Below, in pieces: positions 24,366-32,877 of a stretch of DNA of 64,000 bases (the stretch's first letter is position 1; the number at the start of each line of letters is the position of its first letter). The notes beneath the pieces were generated by a model. The model ran no database searches and was not told the origin of the DNA. It worked only from the letters and a program-made list of their open reading frames with translations. Location: contig CAYSSR010000005.1 in NCBI GenBank assembly GCA_964433755.1, positions 186,001 to 250,000 of the forward strand. The letters are read 5' to 3'. This DNA comes from JAUVXJ01 sp964433755. GTDB taxonomy: Bacteria > Chloroflexota > Anaerolineae > UBA7937 > B3-Chlor. A program made the position numbers and the translations under genes.

Positions 24366-24394
24366 AGTATAGCACAAGGCACAGGGGATTTCAA
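24366..24394 (-). promoter_or_regulatory. Promoter of the tRNA-Lys/tRNA-Thr operon
   Basis: On the minus strand TTGAAA (24389-24394) and TATACT (24366-24371) are separated by 17 bases, about 27 bases before the tRNA-Lys 5' end. Confidence 0.75.
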
Positions 24395-24452
24395 CTTCGT
24401 GCGCGACTCATTGGTGGTGACGTCTACATCTCGACGTGCGCCGTGGCATGGT

Positions 24453-24480
24453 GTAGCCGCACGGCATGCCGTGCGGCTAC
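24453..24480. repeat. Perfect 28-base palindrome
   Basis: GTAGCCGCACGGC and its exact reverse complement meet at a central AT, giving a 28-base uninterrupted palindrome with no loop. It lies in the 289-base gap between the tRNA promoter and the desulfhydrase gene. No T-run follows, so it is not a standard terminator. Confidence 0.8.
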
Positions 24481-24555
24481 GGTGTGGTCAAGCAGGGTGT
24501 GGTCAAGCACGTGTTGGCCGACCAGGGTGTTGACGATCACAATGTGGCCTGTTGC
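24481..24555 (+). repeat. Degenerate 15-base tandem repeat (about four to five units)
   Basis: Starting directly after the palindrome, units of 15 bases follow one another. Two are near identical (GGTGTGGTCAAGCAG and GGTGTGGTCAAGCAC), and then come diverged ones (GTGTTGGCCGACCAG, GGTGTTGACGATCAC, AATGTGGCCTGTTGC). One frame is open across it, but no gene is recognisable. Confidence 0.6.
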
Positions 24556-24628
24556 AGCCGCACCTCACCAACGAGCCACCACGTGTGGTACAATAGGCGC
24601 GAAGACGAACTGAGGCCTGGGAGGTGTC

Positions 24629-25609
24629 ATGGTGTTGGGTTTGGACGTTCGTCGGGTTCCGATCGCCTTTCTCCCCACGCCCATCGGGGAGATGAGGCGG
24701 CTCTCCGAGGAACTGGAAGGCCCCCGCATCCTCGTCAAGCGCGACGATCAGACGGGGCTGGCCACGGGGGGCAACAAGGCGCGGAAGCTGGAGTTCCTCA
24801 TCGCCGATGCGCTGGATCAAGGTGCGGATACCGTGCTCACGGTGGGTGGGCCGCAGTCCAATCACGCCCGCCAGACAGCCGCGGCGGCCACCATGTACGG
24901 GCTTCGCTCGGTGCTCGTTCTGAGCGGGTCCGATCCCGGGGAGTGGAACGGCAACCTGCTCCTGGACGAGCTGCTGGGGGCCAAGGTCCGCTGGGCGGGT
25001 GACGTACCCCTGGACGAGGCCTTGGCGGCTGCGGCCAAAGAAGAAGAGAGAGCAGGCCACCATCCCTATGTGATACCTCTAGGTGGATCGACTCCCATCG
25101 GTGCTACCGGCTACGTGGTAGCCATGGCGGAGCTCCAATCACAACTCGACGAACTGGAGCTGGAGCTCGATGCCATGATCCTGCCCACCGGCTCGGGCGG
25201 GACACAGGCAGGGATGCTGGTAGGGGCCAAAGCGCTGGGTATTCCAGGTCAGATCGTGGGCATCAGCGTGTTCGCTGATCGGAGCACTATGGTGCCGATC
25301 CTGAAAGAGCTGGCTCCCGGCACAGCGGAGTTCCTGGGCCTGGATGTGGCCTTCGATGACGGCGATTTCATGCTCTACGACGACTACCTGGGCCAGGGGT
25401 ATGGGGTCCTCGGCGCTCCCGAGCGAGAGGCGATCCGACGGGTGGCACGGTCGGAGGCCGTACTGCTGGACCCCGTGTACACGGGCCGCGCCATGGCTGG
25501 CTTGCTCGATCTGATCGGAAGAGGGGTCTTCCACGCCGGCCAGACAGTGCTCTTCTGGCACACCGGCGGCACTTCGGCCCTCTTCGAGTACGCAGAAGGG
25601 CTGACATAG
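24629..25609 (+). CDS. PLP-dependent D-cysteine desulfhydrase / ACC-deaminase family enzyme
   Basis: 326 residues. The fold-type II PLP signature is clear: LPTPIGEMRRLSEELEG, VKRDDQTGLATGGNKARKLE (with the PLP Lys in GGNKARK, about residue 50), VGGPQSNHARQTAA, and ILPTGSGGTQAGMLVGA for phosphate binding. LDPVYTGRAMAGLLDLI lies near the end. Family members degrade D-cysteine to pyruvate, H2S and ammonia, or open 1-aminocyclopropane-1-carboxylate; general similarity favours the D-cysteine branch. GGGAGG lies upstream of ATG 24629 and a -10-like TACAAT is at 24589-24594, without a clear -35. Confidence 0.85.
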   Translation: MVLGLDVRRVPIAFLPTPIGEMRRLSEELEGPRILVKRDDQTGLATGGNKARKLEFLIADALDQGADTVLTVGGPQSNHARQTAAAATMYGLRSVLVLSGSDPGEWNGNLLLDELLGAKVRWAGDVPLDEALAAAAKEEERAGHHPYVIPLGGSTPIGATGYVVAMAELQSQLDELELELDAMILPTGSGGTQAGMLVGAKALGIPGQIVGISVFADRSTMVPILKELAPGTAEFLGLDVAFDDGDFMLYDDYLGQGYGVLGAPEREAIRRVARSEAVLLDPVYTGRAMAGLLDLIGRGVFHAGQTVLFWHTGGTSALFEYAEGLT

Positions 25610-25726
25610 GTCACTCTCCGAGGCTTTGAGGATCAGTACCTGCCTCGGGCTGCCAGCATGGACGGCTGTCGAGATGTTATGGTGCACCCGGCATGAAATC
25701 TCCCGCCCCGGGAAGGCCCTCTATCG

Positions 25727-25755
25727 TTGACTTTTGAGGGTGGAGTTCGTACAAT
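25727..25755 (+). promoter_or_regulatory. Sigma-70 promoter of polA
   Basis: TTGACT (25727-25732) and TACAAT (25750-25755) have a 17-base spacer and lie 30 bases upstream of the polA ATG. TGCGGAGG precedes the start. Confidence 0.8.
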
Positions 25756-25785
25756 CACCCCAACTCCTGCGGAGGCGATACCGGA

Positions 25786-28545
25786 ATGGCGAAGAAACTG
25801 ATGTTGATAGACGGCCACGCGCTGGCCTATCGTGCGTTCTTCGCGCTGCCGGTAGATGGCTTCTCCACGTCCAAAGGCGAACTAACCAACGCTGTGTACG
25901 GCTTCTCCATGATGCTGCTACAGGCCCTCCAGGCAGAGAAGCCCGATTACATCGCGGTGACCTTCGATGCCCCTGCTGCCACCTTTCGCCACGAGGAGTT
26001 CGAGGAGTACAAGGCCCACCGTCCACCGATGCAGGAGGAGATGCGGAGCCAGATGGACCGCATCCGTCAGGTGGTGCAATCCTTGAACATGCCTGCGTTC
26101 GAGCTTCCCGGCTACGAGGCCGACGACCTGATCGGATCGCTGGCCAAGCAGGCCGCTGACCAGAAGGTGGAGACGGTCATCGTTACCGGCGACAATGACA
26201 CGCTGCAACTGGTGTCGCCGTTGGTGAAGGTGATGACGCCGGGGGGCTATAGCCAGAGGTTCTCGCAAGCCAAGCTCTTCGACGAGGAGGCCGTCAGGGA
26301 GAAGTATGGCATCGATCCCGCCTTGGTGGTGGACTACAAGGGGCTGGTGGGGGACAAGTCGGACAACATCCCTGGCGTCTCCGGAGTAGGAGACAAGACG
26401 GCCAGGCAGCTCATCCAGCAGTATGGCACCATAGAGCAGATCTACGAGCATCTCGACGAGATAGCGTCTACCCGCGCCAGGAAGGCCCTGACCGGACAGG
26501 AGGAGCAGGCGCTGCTGAGCAAGCACCTGGCCACCATCGTCACGGAGGTGCCCATCGCTCTCGACCTGGAGCTGTGCAGGACCGGCGACTACGATCGCGA
26601 GAAGGTGGCGGACCTCTTCCGGGAGTTGGAGTTCAGGAGCCTCATGCAGCGGCTCCCTGCCAGCGATCGGGGGCGGGCGGCCACCCAGATGACGTTCTTC
26701 GGTGAGGAGTCGCGGCCGGGCGAGGTCTCGGTGGCCGTGAACACCGACGAGCAGTTGGCTTCACTGGTCTCTGAGCTCTCCCAAGCAGCACGGTTCGCCC
26801 TCGACGTGGAGACAACGAGTACAGACGCCATGAAGGCCGATCTGGTGGGGCTGTCCTTCGCAGCGGAGCCGGGCCGAGGCTTCTACGTGCCCGTGGGGCA
26901 TCTGCTCACGCGGGGTAAGGCAGGCCAGTTGGACCTCGAACTGGTCGCGGAACGCCTGGGCCCAGTGCTGGAGGATACGAAGGTCAGAAAAGTCGCTCAC
27001 AACGGCAAATACGACCTCACCATGCTGGAGCGTCACGGGATGGCGGTGCGCGGCCTGGACTTCGACACCATGATTGCAGCCTATCTCTTGGAGCCGTCCC
27101 GCCGGGGCTTTGGATTGAAGGAACTGGCCTGGAACAAGCTGGGTCTGGAGATGACTCCCATCACCGAATTGATCGGTAAGGGGCGCAACCAGATCACCAT
27201 GGCTCAGGTCTCTATCGCCGACGCCGCCGCGTACGCGGCCGCCGATGCCGACGCCACTTTACGTCTCCTCGCGATCCTGGAGCGGGAGCTGCGTGAGCGG
27301 GAGCAGTGGGACCTGTTCCGCGACGTGGAGATGCCGCTGGTGCGGGTCCTGATGGACATGGAGACCACGGGCGTGGCGCTGGACACGGAGCAACTGAAAC
27401 AGATCTCCACGGTCATGTACCAGCGAGTGGTGGAGCTGGAGCAGCAGATCCATCAGCTTGCAGGCCACCCCTTCAACGTGAACTCCACACAGCAACTGGG
27501 AGAGGTCCTGTTCGACGAATTGGCGCTCCCGGTCACGTCCAGGACCAAGACGGGATACTCGACCAGAGCGAGTGTTCTGGAGGGATTGAAGGATCAGCAT
27601 CCCATCATCGGCCTGATCCTGGAGCACCGGCAACTGACCAAGCTCAAGTCTACGTACGTGGACGCGCTTCCGCTCCTGGTGAATCGAGAGACGGGGAGGG
27701 TCCACACGTCGTACAACCAGACCGGCACTGTTACGGGGCGCATCTCTTCCAGCGATCCCAATCTCCAGAACATTCCTGTGCGCACCGAGCTAGGTCGCCA
27801 CGTGCGCGGTGCATTCGTCGCCGAGGAGGGCTGGCAGCTTCTGGGAGCCGACTACTCTCAGGTGGAGTTGCGCATTCTGGCGCACATCTCACAGGACGAC
27901 AACTTGCTCGCAGCCTTCGCTCGAGGCGAGGACATCCATGCTAGCACGGCGGCTACGGTCTTCGAGGTGCCGTTGTCTGAGGTTACGTCTTCGATGCGTC
28001 GTATCGCCAAGACCATCAATTTCGGCATCATCTACGGCATGGGTGAGTACGGTCTGGCACAGAGGACCGATCTCTCCGTCGAGGACGCTCGGAAGTTCAT
28101 CGCCAACTACTTCACCCGCTACGAGAAGGTGGGCGAGTACATAGAGAACACCAAGCGAGAGGCGCGTGAGAATGGGTGCGTCTCCACCATCCTGGGGCGG
28201 CGTCGCTACTTCCCGGAGTTGCAGACCACGAGCCGCGCTCATACGGGGGTGAAGCGAGCCGCCGAGCGCGAGGCCATCAACATGCCCATCCAGGGCTCCG
28301 CCGCAGACATCCTCAAGATCGCCATGGTGCGATTGCATCGTACTCTGCACGAAGAAGATCTGTCGGCCCGGATGATCCTCCAGGTACACGACGAACTGGT
28401 CCTCGAGGTGCCGCACGGGGAATTGGAGCGCGTAGCGCGGTTGGTGCGCTCGTTGATGGAGGGCGCGTGGGAGCTGGACGCGCCTTTGAAGGTGGACGTC
28501 AAAGTGGGCAGAAACTGGGAACAGATGGAGGCTTACCAGGTCTAG
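25786..28545 (+). CDS. polA: DNA polymerase I
   Basis: 919 residues with all three domains. The 5'-3' exonuclease (about 1-290) has MLIDGHALAYRAFFA, YEADDLIGSLA, and VGDKSDNIPGVSGVGDKTA. The 3'-5' proofreading domain (about 315-500) retains the acidic residues: DVETTS (Exo I), HNGKYD (Exo II), and YAAADAD (Exo III), so proofreading is probably active. The polymerase has GADYSQVELRILAH (motif A), RRIAKTINFGIIYGM (O-helix) and VHDELVLEV (motif C). It serves gap filling and Okazaki-fragment maturation. argS follows after 2 bases. Confidence 0.96.
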   Translation: MAKKLMLIDGHALAYRAFFALPVDGFSTSKGELTNAVYGFSMMLLQALQAEKPDYIAVTFDAPAATFRHEEFEEYKAHRPPMQEEMRSQMDRIRQVVQSLNMPAFELPGYEADDLIGSLAKQAADQKVETVIVTGDNDTLQLVSPLVKVMTPGGYSQRFSQAKLFDEEAVREKYGIDPALVVDYKGLVGDKSDNIPGVSGVGDKTARQLIQQYGTIEQIYEHLDEIASTRARKALTGQEEQALLSKHLATIVTEVPIALDLELCRTGDYDREKVADLFRELEFRSLMQRLPASDRGRAATQMTFFGEESRPGEVSVAVNTDEQLASLVSELSQAARFALDVETTSTDAMKADLVGLSFAAEPGRGFYVPVGHLLTRGKAGQLDLELVAERLGPVLEDTKVRKVAHNGKYDLTMLERHGMAVRGLDFDTMIAAYLLEPSRRGFGLKELAWNKLGLEMTPITELIGKGRNQITMAQVSIADAAAYAAADADATLRLLAILERELREREQWDLFRDVEMPLVRVLMDMETTGVALDTEQLKQISTVMYQRVVELEQQIHQLAGHPFNVNSTQQLGEVLFDELALPVTSRTKTGYSTRASVLEGLKDQHPIIGLILEHRQLTKLKSTYVDALPLLVNRETGRVHTSYNQTGTVTGRISSSDPNLQNIPVRTELGRHVRGAFVAEEGWQLLGADYSQVELRILAHISQDDNLLAAFARGEDIHASTAATVFEVPLSEVTSSMRRIAKTINFGIIYGMGEYGLAQRTDLSVEDARKFIANYFTRYEKVGEYIENTKREARENGCVSTILGRRRYFPELQTTSRAHTGVKRAAEREAINMPIQGSAADILKIAMVRLHRTLHEEDLSARMILQVHDELVLEVPHGELERVARLVRSLMEGAWELDAPLKVDVKVGRNWEQMEAYQV

Positions 28546-28547
28546 AT

Positions 28548-30218
28548 ATGCTGATATGGCCATCAAGGGAGATAGAGACGCTGGTTCGGGATGCCATCGT
28601 GGCAGCGCAGGAGGCCGGTGATTTCCCGGCCTTCGACGTGCCGTCTGTGGTGGTGGAACGACCTCAGCGAGAGGAACACGGGGACTACGCGGCTGCGGCC
28701 GGCCTACAGTTGGCTAGCGTGGCGAGGATGCCACCCATACGTATAGCGGAAGCTATCGCTTCTCGTATCCCCGAGACAGAATTCCTGTCCAAGGTGGAGG
28801 TGGCGCCGCCCGGATTCGTCAACTTCGCTCTCGATGACGGCTGGCTGGCTCGACAGGTGGATGAAATACTCGCAGCCGGGGAGAGCTTCGGTGACGTGCC
28901 TCTGGCAGATGGCGAGCGCGTGCAGGTCGAATACGTGAGCGCCAACCCCACCGGCCCGCTCCACGTCGGGTCGGGCAGGAATGCGGTGATTGGAGATAGC
29001 CTGGCGAACGTCTTGGAGGCCACTGGTTACGAAGTCCAGCGCGAGTTCTACGTCAACGATGCGGGCACCCAGATCAGGGTCTTCGCGGCCACACTGTACG
29101 CCCGGTATGCTCAGGCACTGGGTCGCGACGAGCCCATACCAGAAGGCGGCTACCCGGGTTCCTATCTGGTGGAGCTTGGGGCCGAGATCGCCCGTCAGCG
29201 AGGCAACAGGTTCCTGGACATGCCTCGAGAAGAGGCGCTCGATGCCCTCTGCGACGCAGGCCTGGAGAAGATGGAGGCCAGCATCAAGGACGACCTGGCT
29301 TTGATGGGCGTCTCTCACGACCGGTGGTTCTCCGAGCGAAGCCTGTACCAGGAGGGGCTCTTCGCAAAGATCAAGGCTTTGCTGGAGGAGAAAGGGTTTG
29401 TAGCTGAGCGAGACGGGGCGGTGTGGTTTACTTCGAGCGACCTGGGCGACGACAAGGATAACGTCCTCATCCGTTCCGATGGCGAGCCTGGCTACTTCGC
29501 CTCCGATATCGCTTACCACTACGACAAGTTCGTCTTGCGCGGCTTTCAGAAGGTCATCGACGTGTGGGGTGCCGATCATCAGGGCCACGTGCCCCGGATG
29601 AAGACGGCGATGAGGGCGATCGACGTAGATCCCGACAGGCTGGTGATCATCATCTATCAGTTGGTGACTCTGAGGCGGGGTGGGGAGATCGTCAGGTTGT
29701 CCAAGCGAACGGGAGACATCATCACTCTGCGCGAGGTGCTGGAGGAGATCGGGCCCGACGCCGTGCGCTACTTCCTTCTGGCCCGCGCCGCCGACAGCCA
29801 GATGGATCTGGACCTGGACCTCGCCGTGGAGGAATCGAGCGAGAACCCGGTGTACTACGTGCAGTACGGCCACGCCCGCATCGCCAGCATCCTGCGGTAC
29901 GCTGAGCGCATAGACTACAGCGATGGTGACGTCTCGCTGTTGAATCATCCGTCGGAACTGGCTCTGATCAGACAGATGCTCCGCCTGCCGGAGATCGTGG
30001 AGAAGTCTGCAACCAGCCTGAGCGCCCACTATTTGCCCTTCTACGCCCAGGAACTGGCGGGCGCGTTTCACCCCTTCTACAAACAGTGTCGCGTGGTCTC
30101 GTCGCTGCCCGAGGACATGCCCCTCAACAAAGCGCGTCTGAAGCTGGTGGCGGCGGCGAAGATCGCCCTGTCTCGGGTGCTTGCGCTGATGGGCGTCGGT
30201 GCGCCCGAGGTCATGTAG
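28548..30218 (+). CDS. argS: Arginyl-tRNA synthetase
   Basis: 556 residues from ATG 28548, two bases after the polA stop. The frame extends far back inside polA, but the ArgS-type start (IETLVRDAIVAAQ) begins here, and the length fits. It has an N-terminal ArgS additional domain. The class I HIGH-like motif is ANPTGPLHVGSGRN (about residue 130), and VRLSKRTGD replaces KMSKS. The C-terminal DALR anticodon-binding domain ends in LALMGVGAPEVM. It charges tRNA-Arg and requires tRNA for amino acid activation. Translation is probably coupled to polA. Confidence 0.96.
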   Translation: MLIWPSREIETLVRDAIVAAQEAGDFPAFDVPSVVVERPQREEHGDYAAAAGLQLASVARMPPIRIAEAIASRIPETEFLSKVEVAPPGFVNFALDDGWLARQVDEILAAGESFGDVPLADGERVQVEYVSANPTGPLHVGSGRNAVIGDSLANVLEATGYEVQREFYVNDAGTQIRVFAATLYARYAQALGRDEPIPEGGYPGSYLVELGAEIARQRGNRFLDMPREEALDALCDAGLEKMEASIKDDLALMGVSHDRWFSERSLYQEGLFAKIKALLEEKGFVAERDGAVWFTSSDLGDDKDNVLIRSDGEPGYFASDIAYHYDKFVLRGFQKVIDVWGADHQGHVPRMKTAMRAIDVDPDRLVIIIYQLVTLRRGGEIVRLSKRTGDIITLREVLEEIGPDAVRYFLLARAADSQMDLDLDLAVEESSENPVYYVQYGHARIASILRYAERIDYSDGDVSLLNHPSELALIRQMLRLPEIVEKSATSLSAHYLPFYAQELAGAFHPFYKQCRVVSSLPEDMPLNKARLKLVAAAKIALSRVLALMGVGAPEVM

Positions 30219-30277
30219 CAACCGGCTGCTCGGACAGCTCATGACGTGAGAGGGTGTGGAATGCCGGCATCGTGGTT

Positions 30278-30334
30278 GCCGCTGGACCGACCCTTCGATA
30301 CGACCTTCGGTCTACTCAGGGTGCGTCCAGCGGC
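30278..30334 (+). repeat. Interspersed hairpin repeat, copy A
   Basis: A 57-base element with perfect 10-base terminal inverted repeats (GCCGCTGGAC at 30278-30287, GTCCAGCGGC at 30325-30334). Its interior (CCCTTCGATACG, CTTCGGT, CTACTCAGGGTGCG) recurs at 53902-53980. It lies in the 222-base gap between argS and the tRNA-Val promoter, which otherwise holds nothing recognisable. Confidence 0.7.
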
Positions 30335-30401
30335 AAAGCCAGCACAAGCGATGTCGTGGCGACATCCGGCACCCGCTTTGTCTGCAGTCAGCGTGGCACG
30401 G

Positions 30402-30430
30402 TTGACTTTGTCCCCTCTCCGTCATATAAT
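30402..30430 (+). promoter_or_regulatory. Promoter of tRNA-Val
   Basis: TTGACT (30402-30407) and TATAAT (30425-30430) are separated by 17 bases. The tRNA starts 11 bases after the -10 box. The same promoter may serve trmI and degV downstream. Confidence 0.85.
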
Positions 30431-30440
30431 CTGAAAAGGT

Positions 30441-30513
30441 GGGCGGGTAGCTCAGCTGGGAGAGCGCTTCCCTTACAAGGAAGAAGTCGCAGGTTCGAGT
30501 CCTGTCCCGCCCA
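30441..30513 (+). tRNA. tRNA-Val (anticodon TAC)
   Basis: Cloverleaf: the acceptor GGGCGGG pairs with CCCGCCC. The D arm is GCTC...GAGC, the anticodon loop is CTTACAA within the stem CTTCC/GGAAG, and the T arm contains GGTTCGAGTCC. No encoded CCA. It lies 20 bases upstream of trmI. Confidence 0.95.
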
Positions 30514-30533
30514 TCTGTGGTTTGTGAGGCGGA

Positions 30534-31331
30534 ATGGCAGTAGCAGAGGCACAAGATCTCGTTCTATTGTTGGGTAAGGACGGCAAACGGTTCCTGGTCC
30601 GGTTGAGCCCCGGCGAGCAATTGCACACGCATCGGGGCTTCTTCAACCACGATGATGTCCTGGGCCAAGCCTTCGGCTCACAGTTGTCCTCTCATCTGGG
30701 ATACCCCTTCTACCTTCTGCGACCCTCTATCCACGACTTGATCATGAACGTCAAGCGCGAGAGCCAGATCATCTATCCCAAGGAGAGCGGCTACGCCCTG
30801 CTGAAGATGAACGTTCTGCCGGGTTCCAGAGTAGTGGAGGCGGGCACCGGCAGCGGAGCGATGACCATAGCCCTGGTGAGGGGGGTAATGCCGTCGGGCA
30901 GAGTCTACTCCTACGACAGGCGACAGGACATGATCGACTTGGCCAGCCGAAATCTGTCCAGACTGGGGTTCCAGGACTACGTGGAGTTCAAGTGCCGCGG
31001 GCTGGCCGAGGGTTTCGACGAAACAGACGTCGACGCTCTGTTCATGGACGTACGGGAGCCTCATCACTACGTTTCGCAGGTGAGGGAGGCCCTGTCACCG
31101 GGCGCCTTCTTCGGGGCGCTGGTGCCCACCACCAACCAGGTCTCTGCCCTCCTGGAGCGGCTGGAGGATGGGGGGTTCGTAGACCTGGAGGTGAGCGAGA
31201 TCCTCGTCCGCCACTACAAGACCGTGCCTGCGCGATTACGTCCTGAGGACCGTATGGTTGCCCACACCGGGTATCTGGTGTTTGGCCGGCCCTCGATTGA
31301 GGAGCCATGCAGCACCGCAGAGTCAGAGTAG
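30534..31331 (+). CDS. trmI: tRNA (adenine-N1)-methyltransferase, TrmI family
   Basis: 265 residues. The N-terminal beta domain contains the family's THRGFFNHDDVLGQ-type segment. The SAM-binding domain follows: YALLKMNVLPGSRVVEAG, then AGTGSGAMTIALVRGV (motif I, about residue 103), VYSYDRRQDMIDLASRNL, and FMDVREPHHYVSQV with motif IV-type Asp. It should form m1A58 in the T loop of tRNAs as a tetramer. It follows tRNA-Val by 20 bases and overlaps degV by 25 bases. Confidence 0.92.
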   Translation: MAVAEAQDLVLLLGKDGKRFLVRLSPGEQLHTHRGFFNHDDVLGQAFGSQLSSHLGYPFYLLRPSIHDLIMNVKRESQIIYPKESGYALLKMNVLPGSRVVEAGTGSGAMTIALVRGVMPSGRVYSYDRRQDMIDLASRNLSRLGFQDYVEFKCRGLAEGFDETDVDALFMDVREPHHYVSQVREALSPGAFFGALVPTTNQVSALLERLEDGGFVDLEVSEILVRHYKTVPARLRPEDRMVAHTGYLVFGRPSIEEPCSTAESE

Positions 31332-32167
31332 TCACCGATAGCACGTGCGATCTGTCGCGGGCCGAGATCGAGAAGCTGGGCGCCGTCATGGTCCCCTTGT
31401 CCGTCAGTTTCGGGCCTGAGGCGTTCTACGACGGGCAGTTGTCGAGCGACGAGTACTGGGAGCGGGCTGGAGGCGCCTACTGGCCCAAGACCTCTCAACC
31501 TTCGGCAGGGGCTTTCGAGCGAGCCTTTGGCGCTCAATTGGACGCGGGATACGAGGTCGTGTGTCTGACTCTGACCGGACACCACAGCGGCACGCACGGA
31601 ACGGCTCTTGCCGCGGCCCAGAGGTTGGGCGACGAGATCACCGTGGTGGACTCGCGCAGTGTGTCGATCGGGATGGCGTGGCAGGTCTTGGCCGCGGCCG
31701 AGGCTGCGTCGGAGGGGGCGGAGCGCGAGGAGATCGTGGCTTTGGTCGAGGATATGGCGAGGAGGACTCGCCTGTACGCTGTTCTGGATACCATCGAGAA
31801 CGTGAGGAGGGGCGGAAGGGTATCCAAGGTCATGCCCCTGCTCAACCGCATGATGGGCATGTTCGATCTGAAGGCCGTGCTAGCCATGGTGGACGGCGAG
31901 CTGGGCTTGGCGGCCGCACTCCGCTCCTACGAGGGCGCGCTGGGGAAGGTGCGCGGGGAGGCCATGGCGTTCGCCCCGCTGGAGAAGATCGGAGTGATCC
32001 ATACGCGTGTGCCAGAGATGGCCTCCGCCTTTGGTGATACACTGGCCGACATGGCTGGACTGGACAGGGAAGAGGTCCGCGTGGTGGAGGTGGGCCCAGT
32101 CCTGGCCTGCCACGCGGGCCCGAGGGTGTTGGGTGCGTTTTTGCTGAGCGAGTCACTCCCCGACTGA
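31307..32167 (+). CDS. DegV-family fatty-acid-binding protein
   Basis: 286 residues. The start VRVVTDSTCDLSRAEIEKLG and the FSQPSAG-like TSQPSAGAFERAF motif define DegV. VCLTLTGHHSGTHGTALAAA and VVDSRSVSIGMAW carry the fatty-acid head-group contacts of the family, and RGGRVSK the next conserved loop. DegV/FakB proteins present fatty acids to FakA kinase; no fakA-like gene is in the window. ATG 31307 lies within the end of trmI, suggesting coupling. Confidence 0.92.
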   Translation: MQHRRVRVVTDSTCDLSRAEIEKLGAVMVPLSVSFGPEAFYDGQLSSDEYWERAGGAYWPKTSQPSAGAFERAFGAQLDAGYEVVCLTLTGHHSGTHGTALAAAQRLGDEITVVDSRSVSIGMAWQVLAAAEAASEGAEREEIVALVEDMARRTRLYAVLDTIENVRRGGRVSKVMPLLNRMMGMFDLKAVLAMVDGELGLAAALRSYEGALGKVRGEAMAFAPLEKIGVIHTRVPEMASAFGDTLADMAGLDREEVRVVEVGPVLACHAGPRVLGAFLLSESLPD

Positions 32168-32256
32168 ACCACGGGCGTGAGGATGGGCTTGCCTGTGATC
32201 GCGCTCGCTGGGTATTGCGGTTTCCGCATCTCAGCCAACGACGACGGAGGGTTATC

Positions 32257-32808
32257 ATGTTCCGAAGGCGACGTTTTCGACCATTGAGACCTCGTCGGCC
32301 ACGACGGCCTATGCCTGGGAGAGGACCGGTTCCCGAGCCTTTGCGGCGAGCGATGAACCTGTTCGAGGAGGGCAAGTTCGAGGAGGCAGGCCAGGCCTTC
32401 GAGAAGCTGGCCCAGGGTGCCGAGGAGAGCGGCATGCTCTTTCGGGCGGGGCACCTCATGGCTCAGGCCGCGCGCTGCTACCTGAAGCTCGACGACGTGG
32501 ATACCACCTACGACAGGGGCAAAGAGGCGCTGGATCTGTTCAAGCGAGCCGAGCGGCCCGCAGCGGCCAGACGGTTGGTGGAAAGGATGGTCAAGGCGCT
32601 CAAGGAGAAGGGTCGTCAGGCGGAGGCGGCAGCCCTGGAGCGGGAACTGGAGCAGATGCCTGTGCCAGCCCGTGCGGTTGGACGTCGCGGGGAGCTTCCG
32701 GCTAAGTGCTCTCAGTGCGGCGGACCGGTCAGGGAGACGGATGTCACCTGGGTGGGTGCGTCGTCTGCGGAGTGCCCGTATTGTGGGTCGGTGATCAAGG
32801 CTGAGTGA
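32257..32808 (+). CDS. Basic TPR-like protein with C-terminal zinc ribbon
   Basis: 183 residues from ATG 32257, supported by CGGAGGG 6 bases upstream. The first 25 residues are strongly basic and Pro-rich (FRRRRFRPLRPRRPRRP). The middle is helical with TPR-like character (MNLFEEGKFEEAGQAFEKL, GHLMAQAARCYLKL). The C-terminus is a zinc ribbon, CSQCGG and CPYCGS. A basic head plus helical repeats and a ribbon suggests nucleic-acid or membrane-surface contact, but I do not recognise a named family. Confidence 0.75.
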   Translation: MFRRRRFRPLRPRRPRRPMPGRGPVPEPLRRAMNLFEEGKFEEAGQAFEKLAQGAEESGMLFRAGHLMAQAARCYLKLDDVDTTYDRGKEALDLFKRAERPAAARRLVERMVKALKEKGRQAEAAALERELEQMPVPARAVGRRGELPAKCSQCGGPVRETDVTWVGASSAECPYCGSVIKAE

Positions 32809-32877
32809 TGCTTAGCCTTCGCGCCGGCGGATAATGGTCGAACTGGGGCAACTCGGCACGGCGGCCACAGCGTGGAA

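Noticed and set aside
28176..28547. Long upstream start of argS inside polA
   Set aside because: The residues before ATG 28548 are an out-of-frame reading of polA; ArgS motifs and length fit the later start.
28704..30242. 512-codon minus-strand frame opposite argS
   Set aside because: Antisense shadow of a clearly conserved gene with regular codon pattern.
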